From assembly GCA_948474755.1 (NCBI GenBank), contig CAOLHI010003147.1, positions 124,001-188,000 of the forward strand: a stretch of 64,000 nucleotides of DNA. The letters run 5' to 3'. Below the pieces are notes generated by a model that made no database searches, was not told the DNA's origin, and was given only the letters and a program-made list of their open reading frames with translations. This DNA is from Ctenosaura bakeri. Taxonomy: Eukaryota > Chordata > Lepidosauria > Squamata > Iguanidae. This document shows positions 34,101 to 42,456 of the stretch, piece by piece. Positions within the stretch are counted from its first letter, which is position 1, and each line of letters begins with the position of its first letter. The position numbers and the translations under genes are program-made.

Positions 34101-36969
34101 TACTTTCATTTGGTATCTAGGCAGAAAACAAACTTGCTAATAGCTGGTTCTTGATTGCCAGCCTCCATGTCATGAATTTCAACAGTCCTTTACTGGTGTT
34201 TTGAAAACTTGGCAATACCAGAACTGAACTTCATTCCAATACTAAGCAAATGACATTCTCCATCATCTATCCTGAAGCCAGTAGGCTAGTTTAGGGTGTC
34301 CAGGACAAGTTGGGTGACACGTAGAGCTCTGTACCTTAACAGAGGTGAATGGTTGAGCAACTCCATAGGGGTGCCTTTGTCGAAGATTGCCGCCAGCGTC
34401 TGCCAAACCACCTGAAGCAGTTCTCTCACTCTTCCTAACGGAAGGGGCAGATTAGAAAGGAATTCTTTCTAAGTGTGCAATGATGGGGAGGAGGGGGATG
34501 GGGGCATTGCCACCCCAAATAAGAATTCTGCCTGCAATGAAATTTTCCTTCAGTCTCCAGATTTCCAGAATTGCAGCTGAGCTTTGAAAATACAGTGTAG
34601 GCATCCATAGAAATGGATATGGTAGAATCCTGCAAAACCTCACCATTAAAACTTGATGAACTTACTCAAACTTTGGACATGTGCAAGGAAGCTTCTTCAT
34701 GCATGTACACTTTGTAGCCTGCATGGCTTACCTTTGGTGCATCTATAGCGATTCAGAAAAAAAACCTTGTTCAACTTTGAAATGCATGCTGACACCATAC
34801 AGGTGTTCAGTCCTTCATCAGAAGAATGCAAATTTACTTATCTTGGCTTTTGAAAGTAACAAATTTGAAGGAATTTCAAGTGGCCAATTTCTCTGCAAGC
34901 GTGCAGAGAAATCATGGCTCATTAGACTTATATCAATAGTTTAGATCATTATAGTAGGATAACTTACACTATACACATTTACTCCCTAGTCCCTTTTATT
35001 TAGGTTACACAACCATTTTCCATATGAGGAGTATTGTATTCAAAATTTATTCACTTTTTTGGAAGCTTCCTACAATATTTTCTAATTAAATGACTTTAAT
35101 TGGGGGTTATCATTGTCATTACATATGAAAACTTCTTTTCCCAGAAAATTCTTTAATTGCGACCGATGCCCAAACTATCTCATGCCTCCCGGGAAAATTG
35201 TCTCAATGGTTCCTTCTCTCCCCTTGTCTCCACAGGTACAGGTGCCACACAATAAACACAGGGAGACAACTGCATAGTTATTCTCTTTCTCTCATCAAAT
35301 AGTGTCTAAGAAGTGTAATGGTGAACGCATGCACATTGACCTGAGAGCTATCATGGTATAGTGGTTTGAGCACTGGACTGTGACTCTGGAGAGCAGGGTT
35401 TGAATCCCTGGTCATCGATGGAAACCTACTGGGTGACCTTGGACAAGTTATACTCTCTCAGCCTCAGAGGAAGCCAAAAAGCAACCCCCCTCCCAATGAA
35501 TCTTGCCAAGAAAACCCCATGATGGGGTCATGAAAAGTCAGAAATGACTCAAAAACACAGAATAACAACACATTTATCAAAAGGAAGTTTTGTATTTACC
35601 CATTTTAACTTGAGGAAGAGTAATAACCATCTGTCAGGCGTGAGCAACCAGCACAGATTTGGGAGCAATTTTTTTTTTCACTCTGAATCCTCAGGGGATT
35701 AGACAAAACTGCCAACTCCTCTCCCCCCATCAAAAGAAAATAAACCAGAACTATTAGGAAGTCCAATTCTAGTTCTGAAACATGAGTATTTTTTAAAATA
35801 TTAAATAGTGCAGTGGGGAGAGAGGCTGAAACCTATTTAAAAAGTGAATTCCAGTTCCTTAAAGCTCTCAAGGAAAGGCTGTTTCCCAGAAGTCCTTTTC
35901 TCTACACTTTTGATGGCCAGGTAAGGCGTTAGATTCTGTCTAATCTTGGAAGCTAAGTAGGGTCAGCCATGATTAGTACTTGGATGGGACACCACGCACA
36001 AATACTGGGAGCTGTAGGCTATATTTCAGAGGCAGGAATTGGTAAAACCACCTCAGAGCATTCTTTGCCTAAGAAAACTCTACACAATCCAGGGGGTTGC
36101 TGTAAGTCAACAGGCAACTTGAAGGCACATACACACAAAAAGGATGGTCCAGAAAGTTTGGAGTCACTGGAGACTGAAAAACAACAACACAGTCTTCTAG
36201 GACCACGTGTATCTCAAGGCTGCATCTTACCCACCTCTGCTATAAATCTAGAAGCAAAACCATCTGAAGCAAATCTACAAAGAAAACTACCTTTGGTCTC
36301 TTAGGCAACATGAGATGATCCCTACCCTCTTTATCCCTACCCTCTTTCCTACTGGGCCCCCACAGTGACTGGGTTGTTACAGGGGACACTGGGTGTGTTC
36401 CTCTCCACCTGAACGACAAATGTCCATGTCAGAAGTCCAATGGCAACTCTGTCTGCCTATTGCTCACCAAATTACCATCCCCATACCTGGCAAGTCTTGT
36501 TGATGCAGCGCCTTATCAGGTCCCTAATATTGCTGTTCTTATCTGTTTGGAAATACACAGTAGCACTTGACTTCTCTTTCAGGTAGGGCTTTTCAGTTGT
36601 ACTCCAGGTGTGAAGAAGAGCTGGTTCACTGTTCTCAGAAACAAGAGGAAAGTATGTTCCTGACGGGAGGGACCCGGCATCATTATTCTGTCTGGGCCCA
36701 GCTTCTCCATCAGCATGCATCTCGCTCGAATAGTAGGGTTCCCTTGCATTTCTCTTAATGTATTGAGCTTCCACTGTGGACAAGAAGTCCACTTCTCCCT
36801 CGTCCTGCAAGGCCTTTAGGTAGGCCGGAAGCCCACCATCTAAGAGGGCATCAGTTGCTAGCCGCACACTTTCATTGTGACTGAAATCCAGTTTTGCCAG
36901 TCGGAATGACAAGTTCTTGACCTCCTCCAGTCGCTTCCGGATCTTGCCCATGTGTCTTGATCGGTTCAT
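21549..36969 (-). CDS. FAM83A: FAM83A homologue (whole coding span, four coding exons)
   Basis: Coding exons, in transcript order, are 36969-36487, 26781-26614, 25682-25558 and 22101-21549. Borders are GT-AG, phases agree, and the product is 442 residues, close to the human protein. The FAM83 N-terminal domain (DUF1669, a PLD-like fold without proven phospholipase activity) covers roughly residues 1-300. Visible landmarks are LATDALLDGGLPAYLKAL, RDLIRRCINKT, AILMDVFTDAEIF, RRVFVYLLLDH, SVTGEVYCAKSGRKF, FIISDWRYVLSGSY and ELFDEEFRHLYASS. The tail is Ser/Pro-rich. Family members bind casein kinase 1 through this domain, and FAM83A is tied to EGFR/PI3K signalling; that is family knowledge. Intron 1 is 9.7 kb and contains DIRS copy 1 in antisense orientation. 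Confidence 0.93.
22102..23977. other. FAM83A: FAM83A intron 3, distal part
   Basis: Intronic. A diverged inverted-repeat element of the AACTTAAAGTCCCATTAG / GGGAATTGCAGTCCAACAGC type lies at about 22305-22400. No coding sequence recognised. Confidence 0.55.
23978..24605 (-). mobile_element. Bov-B (RTE-type) LINE, 3' fragment
   Basis: The minus strand encodes the C-terminal part of a Bov-B reverse transcriptase protein, with QLGSVINQNGDFSQEIRRRL, ELDKILKCKDISLNTKIRLV and MYGCESWTVKK, then an interrupted continuation (KPWTAKKTNKWVQGQIKPEL). The 3' end is at low coordinates, next to GTTGACTTTGAGTTATGGCT. Several stops and shifts make it dead. Confidence 0.86.
25335..25435. repeat. Small inverted repeat (hairpin) in FAM83A intron 3
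   Basis: CTGGGTTTTAGTCT at 25335-25348 is exactly mirrored by AGACTAAAACCCAG at 25422-25435, enclosing 73 bp. Either an eroded fold-back element or a chance hairpin. Confidence 0.6.
25558..25682 (-). CDS. FAM83A: FAM83A coding exon 3
   Basis: 125 nt (phase 0 to 2) between CTTACCAG| and ACAG|GTAAGA. Encodes NISVRSVTGEVYCAKSGRKF then EKFIISDWRYVLSGSY, very typical of FAM83 proteins. Found by phase and similarity; it is too short to stand out as an open frame. Confidence 0.92.
26062..26370 (-). mobile_element. CR1/L2-type LINE, diverged 3' fragment
   Basis: Plus-strand text starts CATAGAATCATAGACTTGGAAG and CATTGAATCCAACTTCCTGC, the inverted 3' end typical of CR1. It continues through mirrored ORF2 tail sequence (CATCCAGAGAAAAAGACCCT). 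More diverged than the CR1 copies at 7308 and 44348. Confidence 0.72.
26614..26781 (-). CDS. FAM83A: FAM83A coding exon 2
   Basis: 56 codons between TTTCCAG| and AAG|GTATGG: VLAILMDVFTDAEIFCDILE, RRVFVYLLLDHSNLKLF and GHFK. This is the centre of the PLD-like fold. Confidence 0.93.
26782..27353. other. FAM83A: FAM83A intron 1, left of DIRS copy 1
   Basis: Plain intronic sequence ending in a T-rich tract (about 27318-27340) directly before the DIRS left end. No gene or repeat recognised. Confidence 0.6.
27364..27530 (+). repeat. DIRS copy 1, left inverted terminal repeat and likely promoter
   Basis: Contains CACTAGGAGCTTTAGCGCCT, AACCCCTCCCCCACGCCGG, TGCGCATGCTCCTCCCG and CTCTCCTCAGTTCT. It is matched in reverse at 33236-33400 with few differences. 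It is CpG-rich and has no TATA box. The GC box and the NRF1-like TGCGCATGCT (27471-27480) suggest a GC-type promoter; that role is inferred. Confidence 0.85.
27686..29350 (+). pseudogene. DIRS copy 1 gag-like ORF, N-terminal and central part
   Basis: Starts MSALFKKCVSCGRKVALNDG. Near residues 8-50 it has a cysteine/histidine motif (CVSC, HKECLFCLGESH, CPIC) that is a hallmark of DIRS gag. A Lys-rich run follows at about residues 150-170 and a long Arg/Ser-rich region at about 230-400. Near its end comes an ordered stretch (VHQFSAMLLRMATTLGLKI). The frame stops at 29350, but the expected continuation (VKAAWDRPASAQP and onward) is in the +1 frame from about 29320. Copy 2 shows the same change of frame. 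I chose the Met at 27686 because the upstream frame is inside the terminal repeat and because copy 2 conserves this start. Confidence 0.82.
29321..29618 (+). pseudogene. DIRS copy 1 gag-like C-terminal segment in a shifted frame
   Basis: Frame beginning near SRLVKAAWDRPASAQP and running through LEHLYRVQKDNAGYLF and LDAYARRFYSAASLQIRL to AAYLKK. This is the conserved C-terminal gag region of DIRS1 elements, related to the LAP2-alpha-specific domain of vertebrates. At about 29619 one base is missing compared with copy 2, and the same protein continues in the frame of the RT ORF (LDRLQPAMEAV, HAWLRPADIQEDTRRR). It is therefore broken at both borders. Confidence 0.72.
29594..32047 (+). CDS. DIRS copy 1 reverse transcriptase / RNase H ORF
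   Basis: 817 codons. The first ~170 residues are gag C-terminal sequence joined in frame by the 1-bp deletion at about 29619, so the true start of the polymerase product is uncertain. RT begins near WQYVTTDSWVLSIVRLGYAI. Motifs are YFTVPKADGTLRPILDLRG, FASIDLRDAYFHIAI, LPFGLSTAPRVFTK and the catalytic FPYLDDWLL near residue 390. RNase H follows with TDASLYGWGAH (about 557), INALELLAVWKAL, ILTDNTTTVCYINRQGG and TTADALSR, giving the D-E-D-D set. A C-terminal region of ~150 residues (SIDLFATRENAKCRRFCSR) is typical of DIRS polymerase ORFs. It overlaps the recombinase ORF. All catalytic residues appear intact. Confidence 0.9.
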   Translation: MPRGIPEKSLDRLQPAMEAVPEDIRQASSVIYNEAISIARHQMASSRHAVEIASHVMAGSVGLRRHAWLRPADIQEDTRRRIEDLPFDGEGLFNSSTDEALDNLVKARLTAKKIGLQPATQARRASTFRPSWRRSPPRRSSVRPSLDSRDRPPAHRPDARLGGARLRPRSPPPRQSLGFDVPGRTYQHPLFSLPSALGDRPTLARHLAEWQYVTTDSWVLSIVRLGYAIEFLDIPPRGVYYSTPSSPALLEEIQSLLQKGAIEQLPQEAKTTGFFSRYFTVPKADGTLRPILDLRGVNYYIRPKRFKMVTIPSILPFLHRGDWFASIDLRDAYFHIAIRPQHRRYLRFAVDDTCYQYKVLPFGLSTAPRVFTKCMALVVSYLRTKGASVFPYLDDWLLVASCKQRLYHDVHMTLSLLTRLGLRVNPKKSHLEPARILDFIGATLDSTSARAYLPESRAQTLIRAAAHARTAPTLSARSVQQLLGYMAATTAVTYLARLRARPLQHWFVRIFDPLRDEQTLRLQLPGDVRSSLRWWQSRRNLMSGMPFQQPTPKVTVTTDASLYGWGAHCGDLRVRDRWTDDETALHINALELLAVWKALRAFRHAVAGRTVLILTDNTTTVCYINRQGGTHSTTLLHIALDLWDWCIRLHTHPVAVHLAGQENTTADALSRDTSSHHEWSLSGEAFRLIRDRWGEPSIDLFATRENAKCRRFCSRAGHDRASIGDAFQLPWTGELLYAFPPFPLLGRTISKILADRADAILVAPYWPRQHWFAPLLQAARDDLLRLTPTPDLLSHSGGRVLHPDLPRLALHAWRISH
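31783..33060 (+). CDS. DIRS copy 1 tyrosine recombinase ORF
   Basis: Integrase role: recombines the circular cDNA into the genome. The recombinase protein starts near LDDPVLGTVLVAARKESTRR. The N-terminal SAM-like part (YKWRRFLTFANERSEPV) is followed by the catalytic domain, with first Arg in VTSARQAGEI (about residue 237), HSTR (about 367) and the nucleophile Tyr in FVRHYRLDC (about 403). Start choice: the Met at 31783 is the last in-frame Met before the domain and lies inside the RT ORF, so re-initiation or frameshifting is likely. The same frame stays open back to 30220, but that upstream part is an off-frame reading of the RT gene. Stop at 33058. Confidence 0.85.
   Translation: MDRGTPLRVPAVPAARPDDIEDPRRPSRRDPGSPVLAEATLVRTPATSRTGRPAPADTDTGPALPLRRPSPPSGPATPGPPCLEDIALDDPVLGTVLVAARKESTRRNYQYKWRRFLTFANERSEPVSPAGLSTVLHFLLHLRQQGLAFPSLKVYLSAIVAYQPPRSAASAFFRNDTVKRFLKGLHHLYPPVSPPLPPWSLSLVLSQLTKPPFEPMATSDDRLLTMKTAFLVAVTSARQAGEITALRSDEPFTVFHRDKVVLRPDISFLPKVVSSFHLNQDIILPAFFPNPTTPLERSLHSLDVRRALAFYKDRTASFRQTPHLFVCYGRRRKGLKVSTQRFSKWVVRTIQLAYELARKPPPVLLRAHSTRAVATSAALLRGVDLHELCRVATWSQPSTFVRHYRLDCRSRRDARFGREVLASVL
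33098..33193 (+). repeat. DIRS copy 1 internal complementary region
   Basis: The first third (CCTAGTGTATGAAAGCACAG, AGACCACGAAAAAG) is the inverted complement of the element's left tip. The rest (GAACAGGTTGCTTACCTGTA, ACTGTGGTTCTTCGAGTG) is the inverted complement of the right tip (33376-33434). The join models the junction of circularised ends, the defining feature of DIRS1 replication. Confidence 0.88.
33236..33434 (-). repeat. DIRS copy 1, right inverted terminal repeat and tip
   Basis: 33236-33400 mirrors the left repeat. The outer ~40 bp (GAACCACAGTTACAGGTAAG) are unique to this end and are matched only by the internal complementary region. Confidence 0.85.
33440..33700 (+). mobile_element. 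Bov-B LINE fragment abutting the DIRS right end
   Basis: Plus-strand reading gives eroded Bov-B protein segments, including GTCATGAATCAGAATGGAGG (the NQNGG region), GAACTAGACAAAATCCTGAA (ELDKIL) and GTCAGGATTGTCCATGCC (VRIVHA). Stops and small indels are numerous. Confidence 0.75.
33701..35340. other. FAM83A: FAM83A intron 1, middle part, no gene recognised
   Basis: Intronic sequence with short open frames only. No repeat family recognised with confidence. Confidence 0.5.
35341..35576 (+). mobile_element. Sauria-type tRNA-headed SINE, full length
   Basis: The best-preserved copy: head GGTATAGTGGTTTGAGCACT, B-box-like GGTTTGAATCCC, body GGAAACCTACTGGGTGACCT, CTTGCCAAGAAAACCCCATG, tail AAGTCAGAAATGACTC and a final ACAGAATAACAACAC. 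Confidence 0.85.
35912..36138 (+). mobile_element. 5S rRNA-derived SINE, full length
   Basis: Head resembles 5S rRNA (TCTAATCTTGGAAGCTAAGT, TTAGTACTTGGATGGGACAC, GGGAGCTGTAGGCT). Body is CTTTGCCTAAGAAAACTC and the tail GTAAGTCAACAGGCAACTTG then AAGGCACATACACAC. The same composition as the split copy at 3762. Confidence 0.85.
36487..36969 (-). CDS. FAM83A: FAM83A coding exon 1
   Basis: 161 codons from MNRSRHMGKIRKRLEEVKNL to RRCINKTCQ before donor CCAG|GTATGG. Contains the start of DUF1669. The segment around residues 75-110 (NAREPYYSSEMHADGEAG onward) is hydrophilic and looks like a loop. Non-coding 5' exons may lie upstream. Confidence 0.92.
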
Positions 36970-37903
36970 GGTTCTTCAAAAGAGCCTCTGCTGTGCTTCT
37001 TGTTTTGGGGGGAAAGATGCCAGTTTCAAGGTGCTTGGAGGTTGGAGCTCACATCAAGCACCTGGTTGAGTAATGTTGAGAAGTCTCTTTTGTCAAGAAC
37101 ACGCTTAGTTCTCGTAATGAAGACACACAGCCCTCCATACCTACTGCTAGCTGTCCTGACCAGCTCTCAATTTTGCTGTAAGGGTGTGGGAAAAATGAGA
37201 ATGAGCAAGACAGAGAAGAAACTAAACAAGCTTAGCAGATGCACTTCCTTCACAATTAGACTCCAGATGGTAGTCAAGTTTGACGCTGATTTGTTTGCTT
37301 GACTAAGAAAGTTACACCTTTTCCCCAGGGCGCAAGAAAGGGGAGGAAAAGATATACAGCTGCATTCAGCATTATCCAATGTTGATTTCGTCATGCAATT
37401 TTGTGTTCACTGTCATTTAGTCTGACAGGCAAGAAATGAAGATGGTACCCAGGGCAGAAGAACTGTCCAAGACATTTGGACAATTTTCAAGGCAGCTCAG
37501 GAATATATTCACAGAATCCTATGGAATTCCAAGCGTATGAAATCCATACAAGTCTGCACATGCTAACACAATCCACTGGCTTGTAGGGCTGGTCCTACCA
37601 TTAGGCAGAGTGAGGAAACTGTCTTGGGTGGCAGATGCTTGCTGGCAGCAGCAGAAGACCTCCAGCTATTCTACCTGAGATCCAAGGCCATTTTTTGCCT
37701 TGGAGGACATGGTCTGTCCTGCATCCCTTAAACCAGTTTGCTGCCTTAAGGTGTGATGAAGAACATCATCCCAATATCAAGGTTGGAGTAAAATTTTACT
37801 CCCAGTCCTGTCAGCAAAAGACTAGATGGCATCCTTGTTCCATTCCACATCCAGAAAACTAGCAAAATATTTAGACAGCCAAATGTCTTGGGTCAGACTT
37901 GAA

Positions 37904-38035
37904 GAACTGAATCCAGGTATGCTCATGTTCAGAAGAGTCCTACTGAAATCAGTGGGACTTAAATTACAAGTAACTTAAATCCCATTGATTGAAATGGGAA
38001 CTACTCTGAGCATGACTTAAGTTTGGATTCAGTTC
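37904..38035. mobile_element. 132-bp element with 12-bp perfect terminal inverted repeats
   Basis: GAACTGAATCCA at 37904-37915 and TGGATTCAGTTC at 38024-38035. The inside is partly palindromic (ACTGAAATCAGTGGGACTTA against TTAAATCCCATTGATTGAAA). A miniature DNA element of unknown family. Confidence 0.7.
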
Positions 38036-39095
38036 AATGTGTGCAGTAAAAATCTCCATAAGGTTGTCTCTTCAGTTAATTCTACATAATTTGTTACTGC
38101 ATCCTAGGACAGTAGGCATTATGTGCAGGTCTGTTGTGACATTTCAATCCAGAAAAGCCTCAAAATTTGATATTGCCCATGGAATACAGTATCCTGAGAT
38201 TTTCAATTTTAATTCTCATTTCTCTAAAGATAGCCTTGACACTGTGGGAACCTGATACACATTCTTGAACACTCTCAGAAGATAATACACAGGAGTTATG
38301 GAGAAGGCTAACAAAGAGTTTCTTGAACAGTATAAATTTGAAAACAGCTTGCTTTATTTTGGTTAATTTCTATGTTTACATTTGTATTTATTTGTATAAA
38401 TCCACAGGAGAATGCCAATATGTAATCAATGCAATTAAACTATAGCACAGTGGATGTGTATATATCTACTCTGATTAAAGTTTTTTATGGCAAAAATGCA
38501 AGATCCATCACTGGAATAGAAGAGTTCAGAAGTGGGATGGGGGTGATGTCCAAGAAATCTCTGGTTCTGGATTTTGGGTAACTGAAGGAAATTTTTTATG
38601 TTGGAACTTTAGTTGGGTTTAGGTCAATATATGTCAGGGCCTTTTTTTTTCTTTATTATATTTAATAACCATGGTCACATTGTGATCAATGAGTTGTAGG
38701 GCAATTTTTTAAATGATAGAGATTTTCCAGTTCTGATTGCTCTATCCTAGTGTAAGTCACTGAGCAAAAATCTCCCAGTATTAGAAGATCATTTCTTGCT
38801 GTTTTCATTTATGCACCAGTTTTCCTGATTGGTTATTTAACATTAACGCATAGTCGTTTTGCACTCAACATCTGCCTGCAGCTGTGTCGGGATCAGCAAG
38901 AGAAGCAATTAGCCAGCAACCTGCTCAGTGCAATCACTCTGGGGAGAGTCATGTGGAATCATCAAACAGACAGGTGAATAACAGCCCGTCAACCTGAATC
39001 AGACCAGCTAAGATCTGACAATCTATTGCATGCTTTTAAGCGACTGGTCTTGTTTTTACTGTAATCTACAAAAACACAGGAGGCAACTGTGCGGC
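38036..39095. other. Intergenic stretch, no gene recognised
   Basis: AT-rich, with T-runs near 38640-38660. No coding sequence or clear repeat seen. Confidence 0.5.
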
Positions 39096-39100
39096 CACTG

Positions 39101-39187
39101 AGATATTTTTGGATTACACCTCCCATAATCCCCTGTCATGGACTATGCTATGATGGGAGTTGTAGGTGGAAATATCTGGAGGGTTGC
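39101..39187. repeat. Short palindromic repeat of the 'acaactcccat' type
   Basis: GATATTTTTGGATTACACCT with CCCATAATCCCC is mirrored by GATGGGAGTTGTAGGTGGAA and ATATCTGGAGGG. Similar inverted pairs occur at about 10370-10480, 22305-22400, 25848-25955, 46425-46535, 49525-49625, 51866-51971 and 61889-61975, so it is a dispersed family. Confidence 0.65.
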
Positions 39188-39449
39188 AGCTACCTACCCA
39201 CCCTCTTGAAAACCAAGAGAGCAGAATGTGTGACTGTCCAGATGTGACTGGACCACATTTCCTATAATTTCTGACCGTGGCTTGTGGTAGCTGGGGATGA
39301 CAGGAGACGGACCCCCAACAACTGTTACCACGGTTATGCTATGTCTGGTGAGAGCACTAGATATCCTTTTGATATCAAATAATTTGGCCTTTGCTTGACC
39401 TTTCTCTGCCACCCTACTCCACGTGTTTGCAGAGGTCCACTGGACAAGC

Positions 39450-40290
39450 ATGTATTAGGCGCGGCCGTTAATGGTTGTACATTCCAAACCTCATTTTAGG
39501 CAGGCAACTTAAGCCTCTCCGATGCTTCAGGGAAAAACCTTCTTGCAAACCGGCCTTGCTCAGCGCGAATATTTACAAAGACGCACGGCCAAGTGCCGAG
39601 CCATTCCTTTATGTTGAACCATCTGCATACTGGCCGTACTATTGTCATCAAGCGCTAAGCTCATCGTGTAAACCTGACCTTTTCCAACTCCTTTGTCCAG
39701 CTCCAAATTTCCTTTGTTCTCACTGAGCATGGCATGGCCTGTAGGTAAAATCCATCCTATAAAACGTCCCCACTTTTGGAACGCTTTGGATCACTTGCTC
39801 GGACCGCTAGCCTTGCTTCCGCTCTGTCCAGTGAAGTTTTCCCCTCAGTTCCAAATAACTGAGTCTGCCTCCCTTTTTGGACTACTTCGGAACACTTTGA
39901 ACTTCCATCCATCCTTGCTGTCGGTTTGTCCAGTGAGCCCCCCTCAGCGAACCGCACTGAGCTTTCTTCCCCTCAACCTCATCTTCACTCCAGGACTATG
40001 AGACCAAGTGTCGTATTACCCACTCCCCAAAAGCTCTCCATTTCCATTTCTAGTTAGCTGTGTGCATGTGGTGTCTTTTCTGTTGTTTGTCCTCAATAAA
40101 TGTTATTTTTGTTACTTTAAAACTTGTCTGGCTACGCTCTCTGACCTGAAGCCGTAGACATAGGATACAAGATCCTAGCTAAAGTTACCCTGCCTCTCAT
40201 TAGCTTAAGAGAGTGCTCGAGCTTAATTTCCCCATCTTGTGTAGTTTGGTTATTTGGGCACCCCTCCCAGGACCCCAACATACAGGGTAA
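39450..40290 (+). mobile_element. Possible solo LTR of an LTR retroelement
   Basis: A block of higher GC than its surroundings, with a TATA box (TATAAAA, 39758-39764), a downstream C/T-rich region and a poly(A) signal (AATAAA, 40095-40100) followed by T-rich sequence, in the spacing of U3-R-U5. There is no adjoining coding region. Exact ends and a target duplication were not found, so it could instead be an unrelated promoter plus terminator. Orientation follows from the signals. Confidence 0.45.
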
Positions 40291-40986
40291 CACAACATGT
40301 GTCGGAGCAAACGTTCCCCACCTCCGTTTTAAATTTATCAGATGCCTTTGTTTGATGTAGGTTGTGTAGGGGTGTATTGCTGATCAGCTGTAAGCAGGTG
40401 TGGATACCTAATTTCCCTACAGTTTAGCAGGAAAATGAAAAGAAAATATTCAATAATTCTATTTTTTTTCTTTACTGAATCTCTTCTGCAAAAGATGAGG
40501 GGAAACCATAGAGTTGCCATAAGTCAAAGTTGACTTGGCCACAGTTAACAACAATTTCCATGAGTTTGGACACTATGCTCCTGTTGATGCAACTGAGAAC
40601 TGAATTGGCTTTTCAGCTACCACATCACACCAAATAGTTAGGCTTTTTTATTACTGCCTATGACATTTGGGGGGGGGGTAGAAATGCCTTAGAACTGATA
40701 AGAGGCAGGTCTAAAACTTGATCAGTCTCCCTAATATGACAGTATGATAAGGGCTGGTCAAGTGACAAACTGTTTGAAAGTAAATAGATTCTGTAATTGC
40801 CACTTGAAAGCGAAAAAATGATATTAATAAACAGTGTGGGCTAATCAGTGAAAAAAACGAGAATTGAGTGTAAGATATATTGGCATGCATCAGGAAGGGT
40901 TAGAATGAGAAATGAGTAAATTACATTGTTAATTACAACAAGAACATGACACTAGTATCCAATAAGGGAAGATAGGAAGTAATTGA

Positions 40987-41465
40987 GGCCACTTCCGCAC
41001 TACACTGTTATAGTGCTATTATTCCACTTTCAACCTCCTATGGAATCCTGGGGTTTGCAGTTTAAAGAGGGGCATTTAGAATCCTCAGCCAGAGACCTCT
41101 TTGGCCTCAGGAAACTACAAACCCCAGGATTTCCACAGGCCCTTGAAAGTGGAATAATAGTTCAGGGCAGAAATGGCCCTATATAGAATACCTGTTATTT
41201 TAACTGTATAGTTTATTGGATGAACATTTTATTATATTCCATCAGTACACAAACAAATCCATGTATTATCACACACACACACACACATGCTATGTATCTA
41301 TGTATATTTATGTGAAGATACTTTTTGATATATCATCATTATTACTGACATCAATGTTTTAATTAAAAAAAAATATAAAACCCCCCCAAAGCACAAGTCA
41401 TCAAAATAGCCAGAAACTGTTGCTCCTTCCAAGAACTAAATAAGTTTGTGTTTACCTGAAACATT
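40987..41465 (-). mobile_element. Second copy of the larger fold-back-ended element, 5'-truncated
   Basis: 40987-41178 is the ~200-bp fold-back end (GGCCACTTCCGCACTACACT). 41179-41465 is the AT-rich body, the reverse complement of 10960-11610 without the CR1 insertion; the shared text includes GCCAGAAACTGTTGCTCCTT and a CA microsatellite. The far end seen at 10901 is absent. Confidence 0.68.
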
Positions 41466-41769
41466 GCTTTTCTAACATACAGTAACTTTGTTCCGCCCTC
41501 AAAAAATTGGTTAGATCTAGATGAGTTATATATAATTCGTTACTTCTGAAACTCTGCTCTGTTCTTACAGAAGTTTTTCTTCTTTCTTCCCTCTCGTTCC
41601 TTTGCCCAGTGGAACGCGTTACTTAGTCCCAGGGCTGGACGGGGTTGGAAGGAGGGAGAGCAGGGAGATCTCATCCGATTCTGATCCGGTGTGTTCCGGA
41701 GCAGTGTCCTCTTATAAGAATATTGTGCATAATTGCCTTTGCAAGGAGGATGCCACGACCTGCATGCAG

Positions 41770-41858
41770 CCTTCCAGAGCTGGAAGGGGCTCTGTGGACC
41801 ACTAGATCCAACAGTCCCCAGCCCCGTGCAGGATCGCCAGCTAGAGCACTGTCTCCTT
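41770..41858 (-). mobile_element. CR1/L2-type fragment
   Basis: CAGAGCTGGAAGGGGCTCTG with CTAGATCCAACAGTCCC and GTGCAGGAT resembles the 3' region of CR1-like LINEs in inverted orientation. Short and diverged. Confidence 0.5.
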
Positions 41859-41898
41859 TATCTGTCCCCTGAGTTTAAAGCGTGCAAAGAAGACAGAT

Positions 41899-42078
41899 CG
41901 CCATTTCCGCACTAGCCTGTTATAGCGCGATGATTCCACTTTCAACCTCCTCTGGAATCCTGGGGTTTGCAGTTTCGGGAGGGGCCGACCGGCCCCTCCC
42001 GAAACTGCAAACCCCAGGATTCCAGAGGAGGTTGAAAGTGGAATCATCGCGCTATAACAGGCTAGTGCGGAAATGGCC
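41899..42078. mobile_element. Near-perfect 180-bp palindromic fold-back element
   Basis: Almost identical to the element at 10578, with centre GGGGCCGACCGGCCCC. It ends 85 bp upstream of the tRNA gene. Confidence 0.88.
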
Positions 42079-42162
42079 AGAGAGTCTCCTTCCCTGGGAG
42101 AAACTCAGGCGTTCCACGGTTTTCCGCTTCGTATGGCGACTTGTTGCAGCAACCAACCGGGA

Positions 42163-42235
42163 GCCTCGTTAGCGCAGTAGGCAGCGCGTCAGTCTCATAA
42201 TCTGAAGGTCGTGAGTTCGAGCCTCACACGGGGCA
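42163..42235 (+). tRNA. tRNA-Met (anticodon CAT), elongator type
   Basis: 73 nt. The acceptor stem GCCTCGT pairs with ACGGGGC, including one T-G wobble. Anticodon CAT is at 42196-42198 in a proper 7-nt loop. The A box TAGCGCAGTAGG (42170-42181) and B box GTTCGAGCC (42215-42223) are intact. A discriminator A and a downstream T6 follow. No intron; CCA not encoded, as usual in eukaryotes. The sequence matches the vertebrate elongator tRNA-Met pattern rather than the initiator. Confidence 0.96.
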
Positions 42236-42242
42236 GTGAGAA

Positions 42243-42248
42243 TTTTTT
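42243..42248 (+). terminator. RNA polymerase III terminator of the tRNA gene
   Basis: A run of six T residues 8 nt after the mature tRNA end, the standard Pol III stop signal. Confidence 0.88.
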
Positions 42249-42456
42249 CCCTCTTAAAAACCTCTCTGTTCAAAAGCTTTGAGGTTTAACCCAGCTAGCA
42301 AAACACTCCTGCGGATAAAGCGTCAGATTTTAGAAAAGCTCCTGGAAGTGGAAGTTACTAACCAGAGAGAGAGAGAAGGAAGATCAGAAGGAAGAGGAGG
42401 TGTGCTTTACATACAAAGTTTGATTTGAAAGAACTAATGCAATCGTATCAGAGCTA

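Noticed and set aside
36570..36758. Plus-strand open frame across FAM83A exon 1
   Set aside because: Shadow of the FAM83A coding exon on the other strand.
41882..42172. Open frame with repeated [24 protein letters not shown] peptide, seen at several places
   Set aside because: Translation of the palindromic fold-back elements (10578, 41899, 43100, 44001); the same peptide on both strands reveals the palindrome.
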